Part shown: piece by piece, positions 9,417 to 18,973 of the stretch
Layout: every line of letters starts with the position of its first letter
How positions within the stretch are numbered: position 1 is the first letter of the stretch
From: JTS-AC122 sp050246015
Lineage (GTDB): Bacteria > Planctomycetota > Phycisphaerae > Phycisphaerales > UBA1924
NCBI GenBank assembly: GCA_050246015.1
Contig: JBFWWU010000019.1
Location: 20,096-84,095, forward strand
Length of the DNA stretch: 64,000 bases
Direction of reading: 5' to 3'
Notes under the pieces: model-generated
Database searches by the model: none
Told to the model about the DNA's origin: nothing
What the model saw: only the letters and a program-made list of their open reading frames with translations
Translations under genes and position numbers: made by a program

Positions 9417-10263
9417 TCGCGCGGCGCGCCGCTGCGACGTTGGCGCGAAGGTGATCCGGGCTGATCGTTCCGACGACGACCGAGGAAGCGGCGTCGCGGG
9501 CACCTTGAAAAATGAAGGCGAACGGATCGACCGGAGCCGCGGTGGTGGTAGGCCCCAACGAGTCCGGCGCGAGGTGGCCGGATTGGAACGCTTTCTTGAT
9601 CAGCACGCCCACGCCCCGGGCGTGCGCGGCCCTGATGAGGTCGAGTTCGTCCACATATGAAGGATTGAGGGTGCACATGAGCACGTCGCACCAGTGGGGC
9701 TTGGTCGCGGGGCTGATGGCGGCGAAGCCGCCGGCGGCTGATTTGATGCTGATCCCGATGGCACGGACGAGGCCTCGATCTTTGAGCAAGCGGAGGGCAT
9801 CGATCGCGCCGCGGTCGGCGATGATGCGTTGGTCGTGGCCGTCGGAGTGGATCAGGACGATGTCGAGGTAGTCAGTGCGCAGGCGCGCGAGGCTGCGCAG
9901 GACGCTGGCGTGGACGGCCTGGGCGGAGAAGTCGAAACGGGAAGCGCCCGAGCCGCCCGCGAGCGAGTCGAACTCCTCGCCGACTTTTGTTGAGATGATC
10001 CACTGCTGGCGCGAGCCGAGCCAGTTGAGATGGTGCAGCGCCTCGCCGAGGCGCTGCTCGCTGACGCCGTAGGCGGGCGCGGTGTCGATGAGGTTGACAC
10101 CCACCTCGGCGGCGGTGCGCAGCAGGATCCGAACGTCCGCGTCGGAGGGCAGGTCAAAGGGTCGGGGGTACTTGACGCCGGTGTTGCGACCGATTTTGAC
10201 GGTGCCCAGACCGATGGGGCTGACGAGGATGCCGGAGGAGCCAAGAGGTCTCAGGGAGTCCAT
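9403..10263 (-). CDS. Aldo/keto reductase
   Basis: This 286-residue NADPH-dependent oxidoreductase has the AKR catalytic tetrad: D60 and Y65 in IDTAPAYG, K93 in STKVG and H139 in VLIHSDG. A late VVVGTISPDHL motif matches the family's cofactor-binding end (usually ...GTxxxxHL). The ATG at 10263 has a GGAGGTG just upstream; longer in-frame starts would run through the coding end of the upstream gene. The start overlaps the 3' end of the FAD oxidoreductase gene by 13 bases, so the two are cotranscribed. The physiological substrate is unknown. The 3' end overlaps the nth gene tail by 14 bases on the opposite strand. Confidence 0.9.
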   Translation of the reverse strand: MDSLRPLGSSGILVSPIGLGTVKIGRNTGVKYPRPFDLPSDADVRILLRTAAEVGVNLIDTAPAYGVSEQRLGEALHHLNWLGSRQQWIISTKVGEEFDSLAGGSGASRFDFSAQAVHASVLRSLARLRTDYLDIVLIHSDGHDQRIIADRGAIDALRLLKDRGLVRAIGISIKSAAGGFAAISPATKPHWCDVLMCTLNPSYVDELDLIRAAHARGVGVLIKKAFQSGHLAPDSLGPTTTAAPVDPFAFIFQGARDAASSVVVGTISPDHLRANVAAARRAITSS

Positions 10264-11726
10264 GGCACCTCCGATCGGTCCCAGGGATAGGCAGCGATGA
10301 GCGAATCCAGATCGGTGTCGGTGGCGCGGAGCAGACCGGAAAGGGGGCCGGCTGGATCGGCAGCGCCGGTGACAACCGGAGGCATCATCGCGGCGATTCG
10401 TTCGGCGACGAGCGGAGCGAAGGCGAGCTTGGTGGGCCATGCCGAGATGACGTTACCGATGGCGGCGATGACGGGCTCGTCGGGCCGGTCGCCGCGGGGC
10501 GTCAGCCCCTCGGCCCGGTCGACGCGCCAGGTGGCCCACTCAGGAGCGAGCGAAGCAAGGTTGAGCCAGGGGAGACAGGCGGCGAGTTCCTGCTTCGCCG
10601 CGGCGACCTGCTCGGCCGGGGAGCGCGAGACGCCGAGTTCGGCGAGTTGGCCGCCCACATACCACACGGCGCGGCCGGTGCGGTCGCGCGCGGTCGTGAT
10701 GGTCACGCGGGGCTTATCGCTGAGGCCGACGCAGTGTCCGAAGATGGCCGGGAGGTCGGGCGCGCGCAGCATGACCATGTGCAGAGCCCGGCGCTGCATG
10801 CGTGGGGGCTCCTGCCCGGCGGGTGCATCGGCAAACGTGCGGGCAATCAGCGCCGCGTTGCCGGCGCCCGCGGCGAAGATGTAGCGGGCCGCATGAATCG
10901 TGATGGGAGACGATGCGTGTGCCGCGGCGGTGTCGATTCCTCCCCCTGTTCCACCCCCTTGGCGACCATCGATCGTGATGGACGCGATGCCGCGGGAGGC
11001 ATCCCCTGTCGTCCCTGTGGCCCCCCCACTGCTCGCGCCGGGATGCAACGGGTGTATGCGCAGCAGGTCGGCCGCTCCGCTGCGCAGCGCGAGGATGCTC
11101 CGCGGACCAGCCAGCCGGATGAGCGCGCGGATGATTTCGCCCACGCTCAGAACGGGCTCGGCCACGCGGTAGACGTCGATCCCGGCGGCGTGATCGAAGG
11201 GGGGTGGGCGCTGGCCGACGGCCAATCGCTCGACGGGCGTGCGGATCACCTTGCTCGCCGCGGCTCCGGCGAGTCGCGACGCCACCCCCGGGGTCGTCCA
11301 GAGCAACTGCGTCTGGCTGAGGACGGCGCGAGCGGGATCGAGGAACGGTCGAAGCGGAAGAACCGCGCCGGGAAGGTCGTTTGCGTCCGCGGCATCACGC
11401 AGGGAGCGTTGCCAGATTTCGGGCATGGCGGCGATGGCGCGCGAGGCGGCGGCGGCAGCGCCGGAGAGGGCGTACTTGATCCCGCCATGGATGATGCCTT
11501 GTGAGGCGAGCGTTTGTCCGTCGGGCCCGCCGCCGAGGGTGTGGAGTTCAATCAGCGCGGCGCGATAGCGCAGGCGTCGAAGGTGCGCGAGGGTCCAGAG
11601 TCCGGCGATGCCGCCGCCGAGGATGCAGGCGTCGAGTTGGATTTCGCGCGGGGGAGGTGGAGGGGGAGAAGGTTGTGGGGGAGGCACGATGATTCCGATT
11701 ATTGCGGCATCGTGCGGCGCGGACAT
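10251..11726 (-). CDS. FAD-dependent oxidoreductase (DAO / glycerol-3-phosphate dehydrogenase-like)
   Basis: This 491-residue protein has a Rossmann dinucleotide-binding motif (ACILGGGIAGLWTL) after a short Pro-rich leader, a following IIHGGIKYAL segment of the GlpD/DAO type (GxxxxGG...HGG), and a YIFAAGAGNAAL motif that closes the FAD fold. A C-terminal region (RVDRAEGLTPRGDRPDEP) resembles the substrate-binding end of glycerol-3-phosphate dehydrogenases. The ATG at 11726 is preferred to a GTG at 11771, because the latter falls inside the hairpin repeat array. It is the first gene of a two-gene operon with the aldo/keto reductase, so the pair may oxidise and reduce related hydroxy or carbonyl compounds. 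Confidence 0.82.
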   Translation of the reverse strand: MSAPHDAAIIGIIVPPPQPSPPPPPPREIQLDACILGGGIAGLWTLAHLRRLRYRAALIELHTLGGGPDGQTLASQGIIHGGIKYALSGAAAAASRAIAAMPEIWQRSLRDAADANDLPGAVLPLRPFLDPARAVLSQTQLLWTTPGVASRLAGAAASKVIRTPVERLAVGQRPPPFDHAAGIDVYRVAEPVLSVGEIIRALIRLAGPRSILALRSGAADLLRIHPLHPGASSGGATGTTGDASRGIASITIDGRQGGGTGGGIDTAAAHASSPITIHAARYIFAAGAGNAALIARTFADAPAGQEPPRMQRRALHMVMLRAPDLPAIFGHCVGLSDKPRVTITTARDRTGRAVWYVGGQLAELGVSRSPAEQVAAAKQELAACLPWLNLASLAPEWATWRVDRAEGLTPRGDRPDEPVIAAIGNVISAWPTKLAFAPLVAERIAAMMPPVVTGAADPAGPLSGLLRATDTDLDSLIAAYPWDRSEVPWTP

Positions 11727-11762
11727 TCGGGGGGAGATGGCATGGGTTGGATTGGGTATCCG

Positions 11763-12082
11763 ACGTGCCACGGCTTGGCGTCTTCAGCCCCCAAGCCGTG
11801 TCTCGCGGAGTCAGTCGCTGACCAAGACACGGCTTGGCTCAAATGCAGCCAAGCCGTGGCACGGAGTGGCAAGGCATGCCACCGGCCCGGGACGGTTGAG
11901 GAACCAAGACACGGCTTGGCTCAAATGCAGCCAAGCCGTGGCACGGAGTGGCAAGGCATGCCACCGGCCCGGGACGGTTCAGGAACCAAGACACGGCTTG
12001 GCTCAAATGCAGCCAAGCCGTGGCACGGAGTGGCAGCCAAGCCGTGGCACGGAGTGGCAGCCAAGCCGTGGCACGAAGTGGC
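11763..12082. repeat. Array of hairpin-forming repeats (82-bp and 24-bp units)
   Basis: The inverted pair cacggcttgg / ccaagccgtg occurs four times as a perfect 10-bp stem with an 11- or 12-base loop, at 11769-11800, 11828-11858, 11910-11940 and 11992-12022. The last three lie in 82-bp direct repeats (starts 11821, 11903, 11985), which also share the segment accggcccgggacggtt. The array then degenerates into three 24-bp units (starts 12011, 12035, 12059). It lies between divergent genes and ends 38 bases before the permease ATG at 12121. Open frames across it read repeats such as HGVA, but no gene is implied. Confidence 0.92.
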
Positions 12083-12120
12083 AGGCGTTCCACCCGCCGC
12101 GGCGGGCAATACGATTCGGC

Positions 12121-13473
12121 ATGGCCCTCACCGACTTCACCATCATCCGGCGGAGCATGTTCACGCGGCTGTTTTCGACGATCACGACGGTCGCAACGGT
12201 CGCGGTCGCCGTCGCGCTGATGCTCGTGCTCCTGTCGATGCGGGATTCAGGGCAGCAGGCGTTCGAGCGCGGCGCGGGGAACGCGCACCTCCTGGTGAGC
12301 CGCGATGGCTCGGCGATGGAGTCGATCCTCAACGGCCTGTACTACGCCAAGCCCCCACAGGCGCCGATCACGTGGAAGGAATACGAGCAGTTCGCGTCGC
12401 GCTTCCCCTTCGAGTGGGCCGTGCCGATGCAGCAGGGCGACAGTTACCGCGGGTACCCGACGCTGGCGACGACGCCGGAGTTTTTCTCGGCGTTCCGCCC
12501 GGCGACCGACCAGCCGTGGGAACTGGCCAGCGGGGAGTATTTCACCAAGGAGTTCGAGGTCGTGGTGGGGTCCGTCGCGGCCAAGGGAGCGGGGATCCGG
12601 CTCAATGACCGGCTTGTGCTGACGCACGGCGCGGGGGCGACCACGGCGAGCGTCGGCGGGGGCGCGGGCGCCGCGCCCGCTCCGCACGTGCACGACGAGT
12701 TCAAGATGAAGGTGGTGGGGATCCTCAAGGCGACGGGCACGAGCCACGACCGCGCGATCTTCATGAACCTGAACACGTCGTGGATCCTGCATGCGTTTGA
12801 TCGGCGCGAGCGGGCGGAGATCGCCGAGGGCACGGCGCACGCGCACGACGAGCACGAGCACGACCATGATGAGCCGCCGATGAGCGCGGGCGACCTGACG
12901 GATGAGGACCGGCTGATCACGGGGATTCTCGTCCGCGTGGCCGCGCGTCCAGGGAAGGACGCGACCGCACTCTTGCCGTCGGTGTTCGACACGCTGCGCC
13001 GCGACAAGTCGATCACGGTGGCGGCGCCGTCGGACCAGGTGCGGAAACTCTTCCAGATCGTGGGCGGGATCAACCAGATCCTGATCGCGATCGCGGCCGC
13101 CGTGGTGGTTTCCAGCGGGATCGCGATCATGCTCGCGCTGTACAACTCGATGGAACAGCGGCGAAGGCAGGTCGCGATCCTGCGGGTGCTGGGGTGCAGC
13201 CAGTCGCGTGTGTTCGGGCTCGTGCTGACGGAATCGGCGCTCATCGGCGTGCTAGGCGTGCTGGCCGGGGCGCTCCTGAGCGTGCTGGCGGGGTTTGTGA
13301 TCGCGGAGATGCTGCGGGCGCGCATCGGGATGGTCGTGCAGCCGGCCTATGCGCTGGAGTGGGTGCTGCCGGTGTGCATCGGGACCATCGCGCTGGCGTG
13401 CCTGGCGGGACTGGCGCCGGCCATGATGGCCTATCGGACGTCGGTGGCCACGCACCTGAAACCGGTGACGTGA
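12121..13473 (+). CDS. FtsX/MacB-type ABC transporter permease with His-rich loop
   Basis: The 450-residue protein has one N-terminal helix (about 18-40), a large extracytoplasmic domain, and three C-terminal helices forming an FtsX-like domain (AVVVSSGIAIMLALYNSM, ALIGVLGVLAGALLSVLAGF, IGTIALACLAGLAPAMM). The linker QRRRQVAILRVLGCSQSRVF matches the R-x-x-E/Q-I-x-x-LR-x-LG motif between helices. The extracytoplasmic part has a His/Asp/Glu cluster (H240, H242, H245, H247, H249) and a further HVHDE at 189, which suggests metal binding. No ATPase or membrane-fusion partner is adjacent. The ATG lies 38 bases after the hairpin array and lacks an evident Shine-Dalgarno sequence. Confidence 0.85.
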   Translation: MALTDFTIIRRSMFTRLFSTITTVATVAVAVALMLVLLSMRDSGQQAFERGAGNAHLLVSRDGSAMESILNGLYYAKPPQAPITWKEYEQFASRFPFEWAVPMQQGDSYRGYPTLATTPEFFSAFRPATDQPWELASGEYFTKEFEVVVGSVAAKGAGIRLNDRLVLTHGAGATTASVGGGAGAAPAPHVHDEFKMKVVGILKATGTSHDRAIFMNLNTSWILHAFDRRERAEIAEGTAHAHDEHEHDHDEPPMSAGDLTDEDRLITGILVRVAARPGKDATALLPSVFDTLRRDKSITVAAPSDQVRKLFQIVGGINQILIAIAAAVVVSSGIAIMLALYNSMEQRRRQVAILRVLGCSQSRVFGLVLTESALIGVLGVLAGALLSVLAGFVIAEMLRARIGMVVQPAYALEWVLPVCIGTIALACLAGLAPAMMAYRTSVATHLKPVT

Positions 13474-13643
13474 ATTCCGTCCGCGGTTATCCCGACGGAG
13501 GGCCGCTCTCGCACTGAGGGGTGTGGTTTGCAGAAAGACAAGTTGTGGCCCCGCGCGCGCCGGTTGGCATGCGGCGGTCGGAGACTCGATGTCACGGGGC
13601 GGGCCGGATCGGCGAGGCCGACGGTGGGGCCTTAGCATCCACG

Positions 13644-16214
13644 GTGGATCCGGAACGCCGAAAGCGTGCTGAGCAGATCTTCGAGCAGGTTCGGGACCTG
13701 GACGACTCCGCCCGCGCCCGCGAGATCGAACGGCTGATCGACGCCGACGCCCCGCTGCGGGACGAGGTGCTGGCGCTGCTGCGCTGCGAGGCGGAGGCGC
13801 CGGCGTTTCTCGAACTCGAACCGCTATCGATGGGCCGGATCGGGGCGTTTGAGGACGTGCTCGCGCCGCGGGCGCTTCCGGAGCGAGTCGGGTCGTTTCA
13901 GGTGCTGGGGCTCCTGGGCGCCGGGGGCATGGGGATCGTGTACCGGGCGCGATCCGCGTCGCCGCGCCGATTGGTCGCGCTCAAGGTCATCCGGTCCGGG
14001 CTGGCGAGCGGGCCGATGCTGCGGCGATTCAAGCACGAAGCGGAAGTGCTGGCGCGGCTCACGCACGCGGGGATCGCGCAGATCTACGAAACCGGCACGG
14101 CGGACGCCGGCAGCGGTCCCCAGCCGTACTTCGCGATGGAACTGGTCGAGGGATCCGGGCTGCTGGACTTCGCACGTCAGCGGTTGATCGGCGTCCGGGA
14201 GAAACTCGAACTCGTCGCGCGTGTGTGCGATGCGGTCCAGCACGCGCACGAGCGCGGGGTGGTGCACCGCGACCTGAAGCCGATGAACATCCTCGTGGAT
14301 GCGTCCGGCCAACCCAAGGTGCTGGACTTCGGCGTAGCGCGGCTGCTGGAAACGGAACTGGGGGAGTCGCGCGACGCCATGATGACGATGAACACCGGCG
14401 CGGGGCAGATCCTCGGGACGCTGGCGTACATGAGCCCGGAGCAGGTGTGCGGCGACGCGGCGGCGGTGGACGCGCGGGCGGACGTGTACTCGCTGGGCGT
14501 GATCCTGTATCAACTGCTCAGCGGACGACTCCCCCTGGACGTCTCCAGGGCCGGGCTTTCCGAGGCGATCAGGTTGCTGCGCGAAGGGACGCCGGTGCCG
14601 CTGTCGGCGGGCGACGCGCCGATGCCGCGCGACATCGACCTGATCGTCTCCAAGGCGATGCGAAAGGAGCCCGCCGAGCGGTACCAGAGCGCGGCGCAAC
14701 TCGGAGACGACCTGCGGCGGTACCTGGCGGACCGGCCGATCCAGGCGCGGCGCGCGCGGCCCATCTACGTGCTCCGCAAGTTTCTGTCACGGAACTGGGC
14801 GATCGTGTTCACGGCGGCGCTGGCGCTGTCTGGGCTGGCGCTGGGGATCGCGGGGGTCGCGTGGCGCGCGGGTCTGGCGGCCGGGGCGCTGGCGATCGCG
14901 AGCATCATCGCCGGGCTGGGGTCCACGCTGTGGCAGGCCGACCGCGCGAAGAGGGCGGCGACGCGGGCGATGATCGAAGCCGGGCGGGCGGCGAGCGAGG
15001 CGGACCGCGCCAGCCGCGCGGCCAGCGACGCGCTGAAGGAAGCCGCCCGCGCCAGCGCGGAATCGGATCGTGCCGCGGCGGAGCAGGAGATCGCCCAGGC
15101 CGTGTCGGGGTACCTGGCGCAGTTGCTCGAATCGGCGGACCCCGACATCGGCAAGAAGCGCGAAGTGACGGTGAGAGAGATGCTGGACCGCTCGACGGTC
15201 GAGTCGCTCGCGGCGGAGTTCCAGGGCAAGCCCCGGGTGCTGGCGAAACTGCACGGGGTGATCGGCCGGGCGTACGAACAACTAGGCGTGCTTGACAAGG
15301 CCGATGTCCATTACCGAGCCGGGCTCGGGGTCACCTCGGCCCAGCCCCACCTGGACACGATCGAGCACGTGTCGGCGCTGAATGACCTGGGACACCTGTT
15401 CAAGTTGCGGGACGCGTTCGAAGAGAGCGAGCCGATGCTGCGCGAGGCCGCCGAGCGCGCCCGGCAGGTGCTCGGGCCCGATCACGTGCTCACCATCGGG
15501 TGCACGATCAACCTGACGAGCGTGCTGCACCGGCGCGAGCGCTTCGCCGAGGCCGAGGAACTGCTGATCCGGACGACCGAATCCGCCGAGCGGACGCTGG
15601 GGCCGCTGCACCGCACGACGATGGTGTCGATGAACAACCTGGCTTCGGCGATGCGCGAGCGGGGAGACCTGGCCGGCGCGGTCGCGATCCGCCGGCGCTT
15701 CCTGGAGCGCGCCCGGCAAGCGTTCGGGCAGGACCACTCGGCGACGCTCATGGCGATGAACAACCTGGCGAGCGACCTGATCGACGGCGGGGATCCCGCC
15801 GGCGCCGAATCGCTGCTGCGCGAGACGATCGAAGCGCGCCTGCGCCTCCTGGGCGCGGACCACCGCTCCACGCTCAACTCCCGGTGCAACCTGGCGCAGT
15901 GCCTGCGACGGCAGGGACGGCTTGATGAGGCCGAGGCGGAGATGCGCGAGGTCATGCACCGGGCGGCCGCGACGATCGAGCCGGGGAACATCGATCGAGC
16001 CAAGTTTGAACTCGAACTCGGACGGATCCTGAAGCAGCGGGGCTTCTTTGAAGTCGCCGAGGGGATGCTGCTCGACGCCCACCGCGCGTTCGAGCACGGC
16101 CTGGGCGTCGGGGGCAAACGAACGAAACAGGCGGCCGAGGAACTTGCGGAGTTGTACGCCGCGGCGGGCCGAGGGGAAGAATCCCTGGCGTGGAAAGAAC
16201 GGAGCAGGTCATGA
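13644..16214 (+). CDS. Ser/Thr protein kinase with TPR array (membrane-spanning)
   Basis: With a GTG start at 13644 the product has 856 residues. The Hanks-type kinase domain occupies about 84-350: glycine loop GAGGMGIVY, Lys K114 (VALKVI), HRDLKPMN (D210), DFG at 228-230 and GTLAYMSPEQ. One or two membrane helices follow (about 385-430), then a coiled region rich in Ala and Arg and a C-terminal set of TPRs of the kinesin-light-chain type (HRTTMVSMNNLASAM). The kinase is probably active. Its stop overlaps the start of the next kinase. Start choice is not certain: the frame stays open upstream to 13521. Confidence 0.88.
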   Translation: MDPERRKRAEQIFEQVRDLDDSARAREIERLIDADAPLRDEVLALLRCEAEAPAFLELEPLSMGRIGAFEDVLAPRALPERVGSFQVLGLLGAGGMGIVYRARSASPRRLVALKVIRSGLASGPMLRRFKHEAEVLARLTHAGIAQIYETGTADAGSGPQPYFAMELVEGSGLLDFARQRLIGVREKLELVARVCDAVQHAHERGVVHRDLKPMNILVDASGQPKVLDFGVARLLETELGESRDAMMTMNTGAGQILGTLAYMSPEQVCGDAAAVDARADVYSLGVILYQLLSGRLPLDVSRAGLSEAIRLLREGTPVPLSAGDAPMPRDIDLIVSKAMRKEPAERYQSAAQLGDDLRRYLADRPIQARRARPIYVLRKFLSRNWAIVFTAALALSGLALGIAGVAWRAGLAAGALAIASIIAGLGSTLWQADRAKRAATRAMIEAGRAASEADRASRAASDALKEAARASAESDRAAAEQEIAQAVSGYLAQLLESADPDIGKKREVTVREMLDRSTVESLAAEFQGKPRVLAKLHGVIGRAYEQLGVLDKADVHYRAGLGVTSAQPHLDTIEHVSALNDLGHLFKLRDAFEESEPMLREAAERARQVLGPDHVLTIGCTINLTSVLHRRERFAEAEELLIRTTESAERTLGPLHRTTMVSMNNLASAMRERGDLAGAVAIRRRFLERARQAFGQDHSATLMAMNNLASDLIDGGDPAGAESLLRETIEARLRLLGADHRSTLNSRCNLAQCLRRQGRLDEAEAEMREVMHRAAATIEPGNIDRAKFELELGRILKQRGFFEVAEGMLLDAHRAFEHGLGVGGKRTKQAAEELAELYAAAGRGEESLAWKERSRS

Positions 16215-18973
16215 GCGATACCGGATCAAGCACGCCGGAACTGTTCGCGGTGGCGATTTCATTGGATCCCGCCCAGCGCGAGCGGTACCTAGATGAAGTG
16301 TGCAACCGCGACACGGCGATGCGCCAGGAACTGCAGCGGTTGATCGAGTCCCACGAGCGGGCGCACGATTTTCTCGAGTCGCCCCCGATCGAGTTGTCCA
16401 AGAGTTCGGTGTTGCTCGGGGACGACGAAGCGGTGCCGGCAAAGATCGGCAACTACCGGATCCTGAAACTACTGGGCGCCGGCGGCATGGGCCGGGTGTA
16501 CCTCGCCGAGAGCGAGAAGCCGCGGCGCCGGGTGGCGCTGAAGGTGATCAAGCCGGGGATGGCGTCCAGCGCGATGCTGCGTCGCTTCGAGCAAGAGGCG
16601 CAGGTGGTAGCGCTCCTTCAGCACCCGGGGATCGCGCAGATTTTCGAGGCCGGCACGGCGCTGGGGAGCGCCGGCCCGCAGCCGTACATCGCGATGGAGT
16701 TCGTCGACGGCCCCGTGCTGACGGAATACATCAGGCACAAGCACCCCGACGTGCGGGAGAAGTTGTTGCTCGTGTGCAAGGTATGCGACGCGGTGACGCA
16801 CGCGCACCAGAAGGGCGTGATCCACCGCGACCTCAAGCCTGCCAACATCCTGGTTGACGCGGCGGGGCAGCCCAAGATCCTGGACTTCGGCGTGGCACGC
16901 CTCACCGACCCCGACACGCGGACCCAAACCATCCACACCCACGCGGGGCAGTTGATCGGCACCCTCGCCTACATGAGCCCGGAGCAGGTCGCCGGCGAGC
17001 CCGGCAACATCGACTCGCGGTCCGACGTCTACGCACTTGGGGTGATCCTGTACGAGATCCTCACCGGGAAACTCCCGCACGACGTCAACCAGCGACCGAT
17101 CCCCGAAGCCATCCGCATCATCCGCGAGGACACCCCGACATCGCTCAGCACGCTCGACCGCGGGTACCGCGGCGATATCGAGACGATCGTCGGCAAAGCG
17201 CTGGAGAAGGACTCGGACCGGCGGTATCAATCGGCCAAGGAACTCGCCGACGACATTCGCCGATCGCTGCGCGACGAGCCGATCGTCGCGCGCCGCCCGA
17301 GCACGTGGTACCAGTTCCGCAAGTTCGGCAAGCGGAACAAGGTGCTGGTCGGCGGGGTGATCGCGACGTTCGCGGCGCTGGCGATCGGGATGCTCGCCGC
17401 GATCTCGCAGGCGCGGGCGGCGGAGGTGGCGCGCGTGGACGCCGTCGGCAAAGGCAACGAACTCGCGATCGCGCTGCGCGAAATGACCCGAGCGCGCGCC
17501 GAGGCGGACAACGCCAGGAACGACGCGGTCAGCAAAGGCGAGGAACTCAAGGAGGCCCTGGAGCAGGCGCAGTCGCACCTGGAAGTGGCGCGCGGGCTCA
17601 ACACGTTCCTGGAAGGCATCGTGAGCGCCCCGGACCCGGATCAGCACCTGGGGCGTGACGTGACCGTGCTGGCGGCCCTGGAGCGCAGCGAGCGCGACCT
17701 GCAGGAGACCATGCCGACGCAGCCTCGCGTGCGCGGAGCGATCATGCGCACCATCGGTCAGACGTACCGATCGCTCGCCGAGTATTCCAAGGCCGAGCAG
17801 TACCTCCGCGACGCGTACGAACTGCACCGCGAGGCCTTCGGCCGGTTTCATCCCGAGACCATCAACTCGCTGTCGTCGCTGTGCATGCTGCTGTCGGAGT
17901 TCGGCAAGCCCGAGCAAGGCCTCGCGATCGCCGAGCCGGAATGGAACGAGTTCGTTCTGCAGGCCGACGAATCCGACGAGATCTACGCCGTCTTTGCGTC
18001 CGCGATGAGCGCCCTCTTTGCCGACGTCGAGCGCTTGCAGGATGCGCTGCGGCTTGCCCGGTCGGCGGCGGCGCAGCGCGAGCAAACGCTCGGCGCGGAC
18101 CACCCGACCGCGCTCAACGCCCGCTACGCCGTCGCCAGGCTCCTGTCACGCCTGGGGGAATACGACCAGGCCGTTGATCTCAAGCGGCAGATTGTCGAGG
18201 CACACCGCGCATCGAAGCGCCCGGCGTCGATCCGCTCGGTCATCTGGTACGTCGGCCTGGGCAACGACCTGCAGGACCTCGGCCGGACCGAAGCCCTGGG
18301 CCCGCTGCTGGACGAACTCGTGCCGATGGCGCGCCAGATCTTCGAGCCCGAGCATCCGGCCATGCTCGCGGTGGAGAACTTGCAGGGGTGCTACCTGATC
18401 GAGGAGGGGCGAGCGGCGGAAGCCGCCGCGGTGCTGCAATCGGTCGCGGCGCGGCACCGCCTGGGGCAGACACCGGATATCGATGGACTCGTTCGCGTCC
18501 TGAGCAACCTGGGGGCCGCGCTGCGAGAACAGGGCAAACTCCAGGACGCGGAAGCCGCCTTCCGCGAGGCATACGAGCGGGCCACGAGGCCGGGCGTCCG
18601 GCCCAACCGTGCTCAGCTCGCGGCGATCAACAACTACATCACGGTCGTTCGGCTTGAAGGGCGATACGCCGACGCCCTCCCCCTGGCCGCGCAGCTCGTG
18701 CAGAAAGCCGAGCAAGTGCTCGAGCCGGGCGATTGGACGATCGCGGCGCACCGCTACGGTTACGGCGTCTGCCTGCTCGCGACCCGGCAGCCCGAAGCGG
18801 CGCAGGAGCAGTTCCTGGCGTCCGAGGCGGTCGTCAGCAAACTGTTCAGCGACGACGACGAGCGCGTGGTCTCTGTTCGCCGGTCCCTGGTGAACCTGTA
18901 CGAACTCTGGAAGAAGCCCGAGGAAGCGGAGAAGTGGCGTGGCAAGTTGCCCGAACGATTCCGGCACGATTGA
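16211..18973 (+). CDS. Ser/Thr protein kinase with TPR array, paralogue of the preceding gene
   Basis: The 920-residue product overlaps the upstream kinase by 4 bases (ATGA), with GGAGCAGG before the ATG. It has the same plan: N-terminal helical segment, kinase domain with GAGGMGRVY, K111, HRDLKPAN (D207) and DFG at 225-227, a helix at about 378-400, a coiled-coil-like Ala/Arg/Glu stretch, and kinesin-light-chain-type TPRs (GQTYRSLAEYSKAEQYLRDA). All catalytic motifs are intact. The tandem pair may phosphorylate each other or share a partner. Its 3' end overlaps the chromate transporter gene by 35 bases, although no functional link is known. Confidence 0.9.
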   Translation: MSDTGSSTPELFAVAISLDPAQRERYLDEVCNRDTAMRQELQRLIESHERAHDFLESPPIELSKSSVLLGDDEAVPAKIGNYRILKLLGAGGMGRVYLAESEKPRRRVALKVIKPGMASSAMLRRFEQEAQVVALLQHPGIAQIFEAGTALGSAGPQPYIAMEFVDGPVLTEYIRHKHPDVREKLLLVCKVCDAVTHAHQKGVIHRDLKPANILVDAAGQPKILDFGVARLTDPDTRTQTIHTHAGQLIGTLAYMSPEQVAGEPGNIDSRSDVYALGVILYEILTGKLPHDVNQRPIPEAIRIIREDTPTSLSTLDRGYRGDIETIVGKALEKDSDRRYQSAKELADDIRRSLRDEPIVARRPSTWYQFRKFGKRNKVLVGGVIATFAALAIGMLAAISQARAAEVARVDAVGKGNELAIALREMTRARAEADNARNDAVSKGEELKEALEQAQSHLEVARGLNTFLEGIVSAPDPDQHLGRDVTVLAALERSERDLQETMPTQPRVRGAIMRTIGQTYRSLAEYSKAEQYLRDAYELHREAFGRFHPETINSLSSLCMLLSEFGKPEQGLAIAEPEWNEFVLQADESDEIYAVFASAMSALFADVERLQDALRLARSAAAQREQTLGADHPTALNARYAVARLLSRLGEYDQAVDLKRQIVEAHRASKRPASIRSVIWYVGLGNDLQDLGRTEALGPLLDELVPMARQIFEPEHPAMLAVENLQGCYLIEEGRAAEAAAVLQSVAARHRLGQTPDIDGLVRVLSNLGAALREQGKLQDAEAAFREAYERATRPGVRPNRAQLAAINNYITVVRLEGRYADALPLAAQLVQKAEQVLEPGDWTIAAHRYGYGVCLLATRQPEAAQEQFLASEAVVSKLFSDDDERVVSVRRSLVNLYELWKKPEEAEKWRGKLPERFRHD

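Noticed and set aside
11763..12082. CRISPR array
   Set aside because: The units are direct repeats of 82 and 24 bp with no unique spacers between them, and no cas gene is present.
11608..12120. N-terminal extension of the permease through the hairpin repeats
   Set aside because: The open frame is a by-product of the repeats. The permease family begins at the ATG at 12121, immediately before the first helix.
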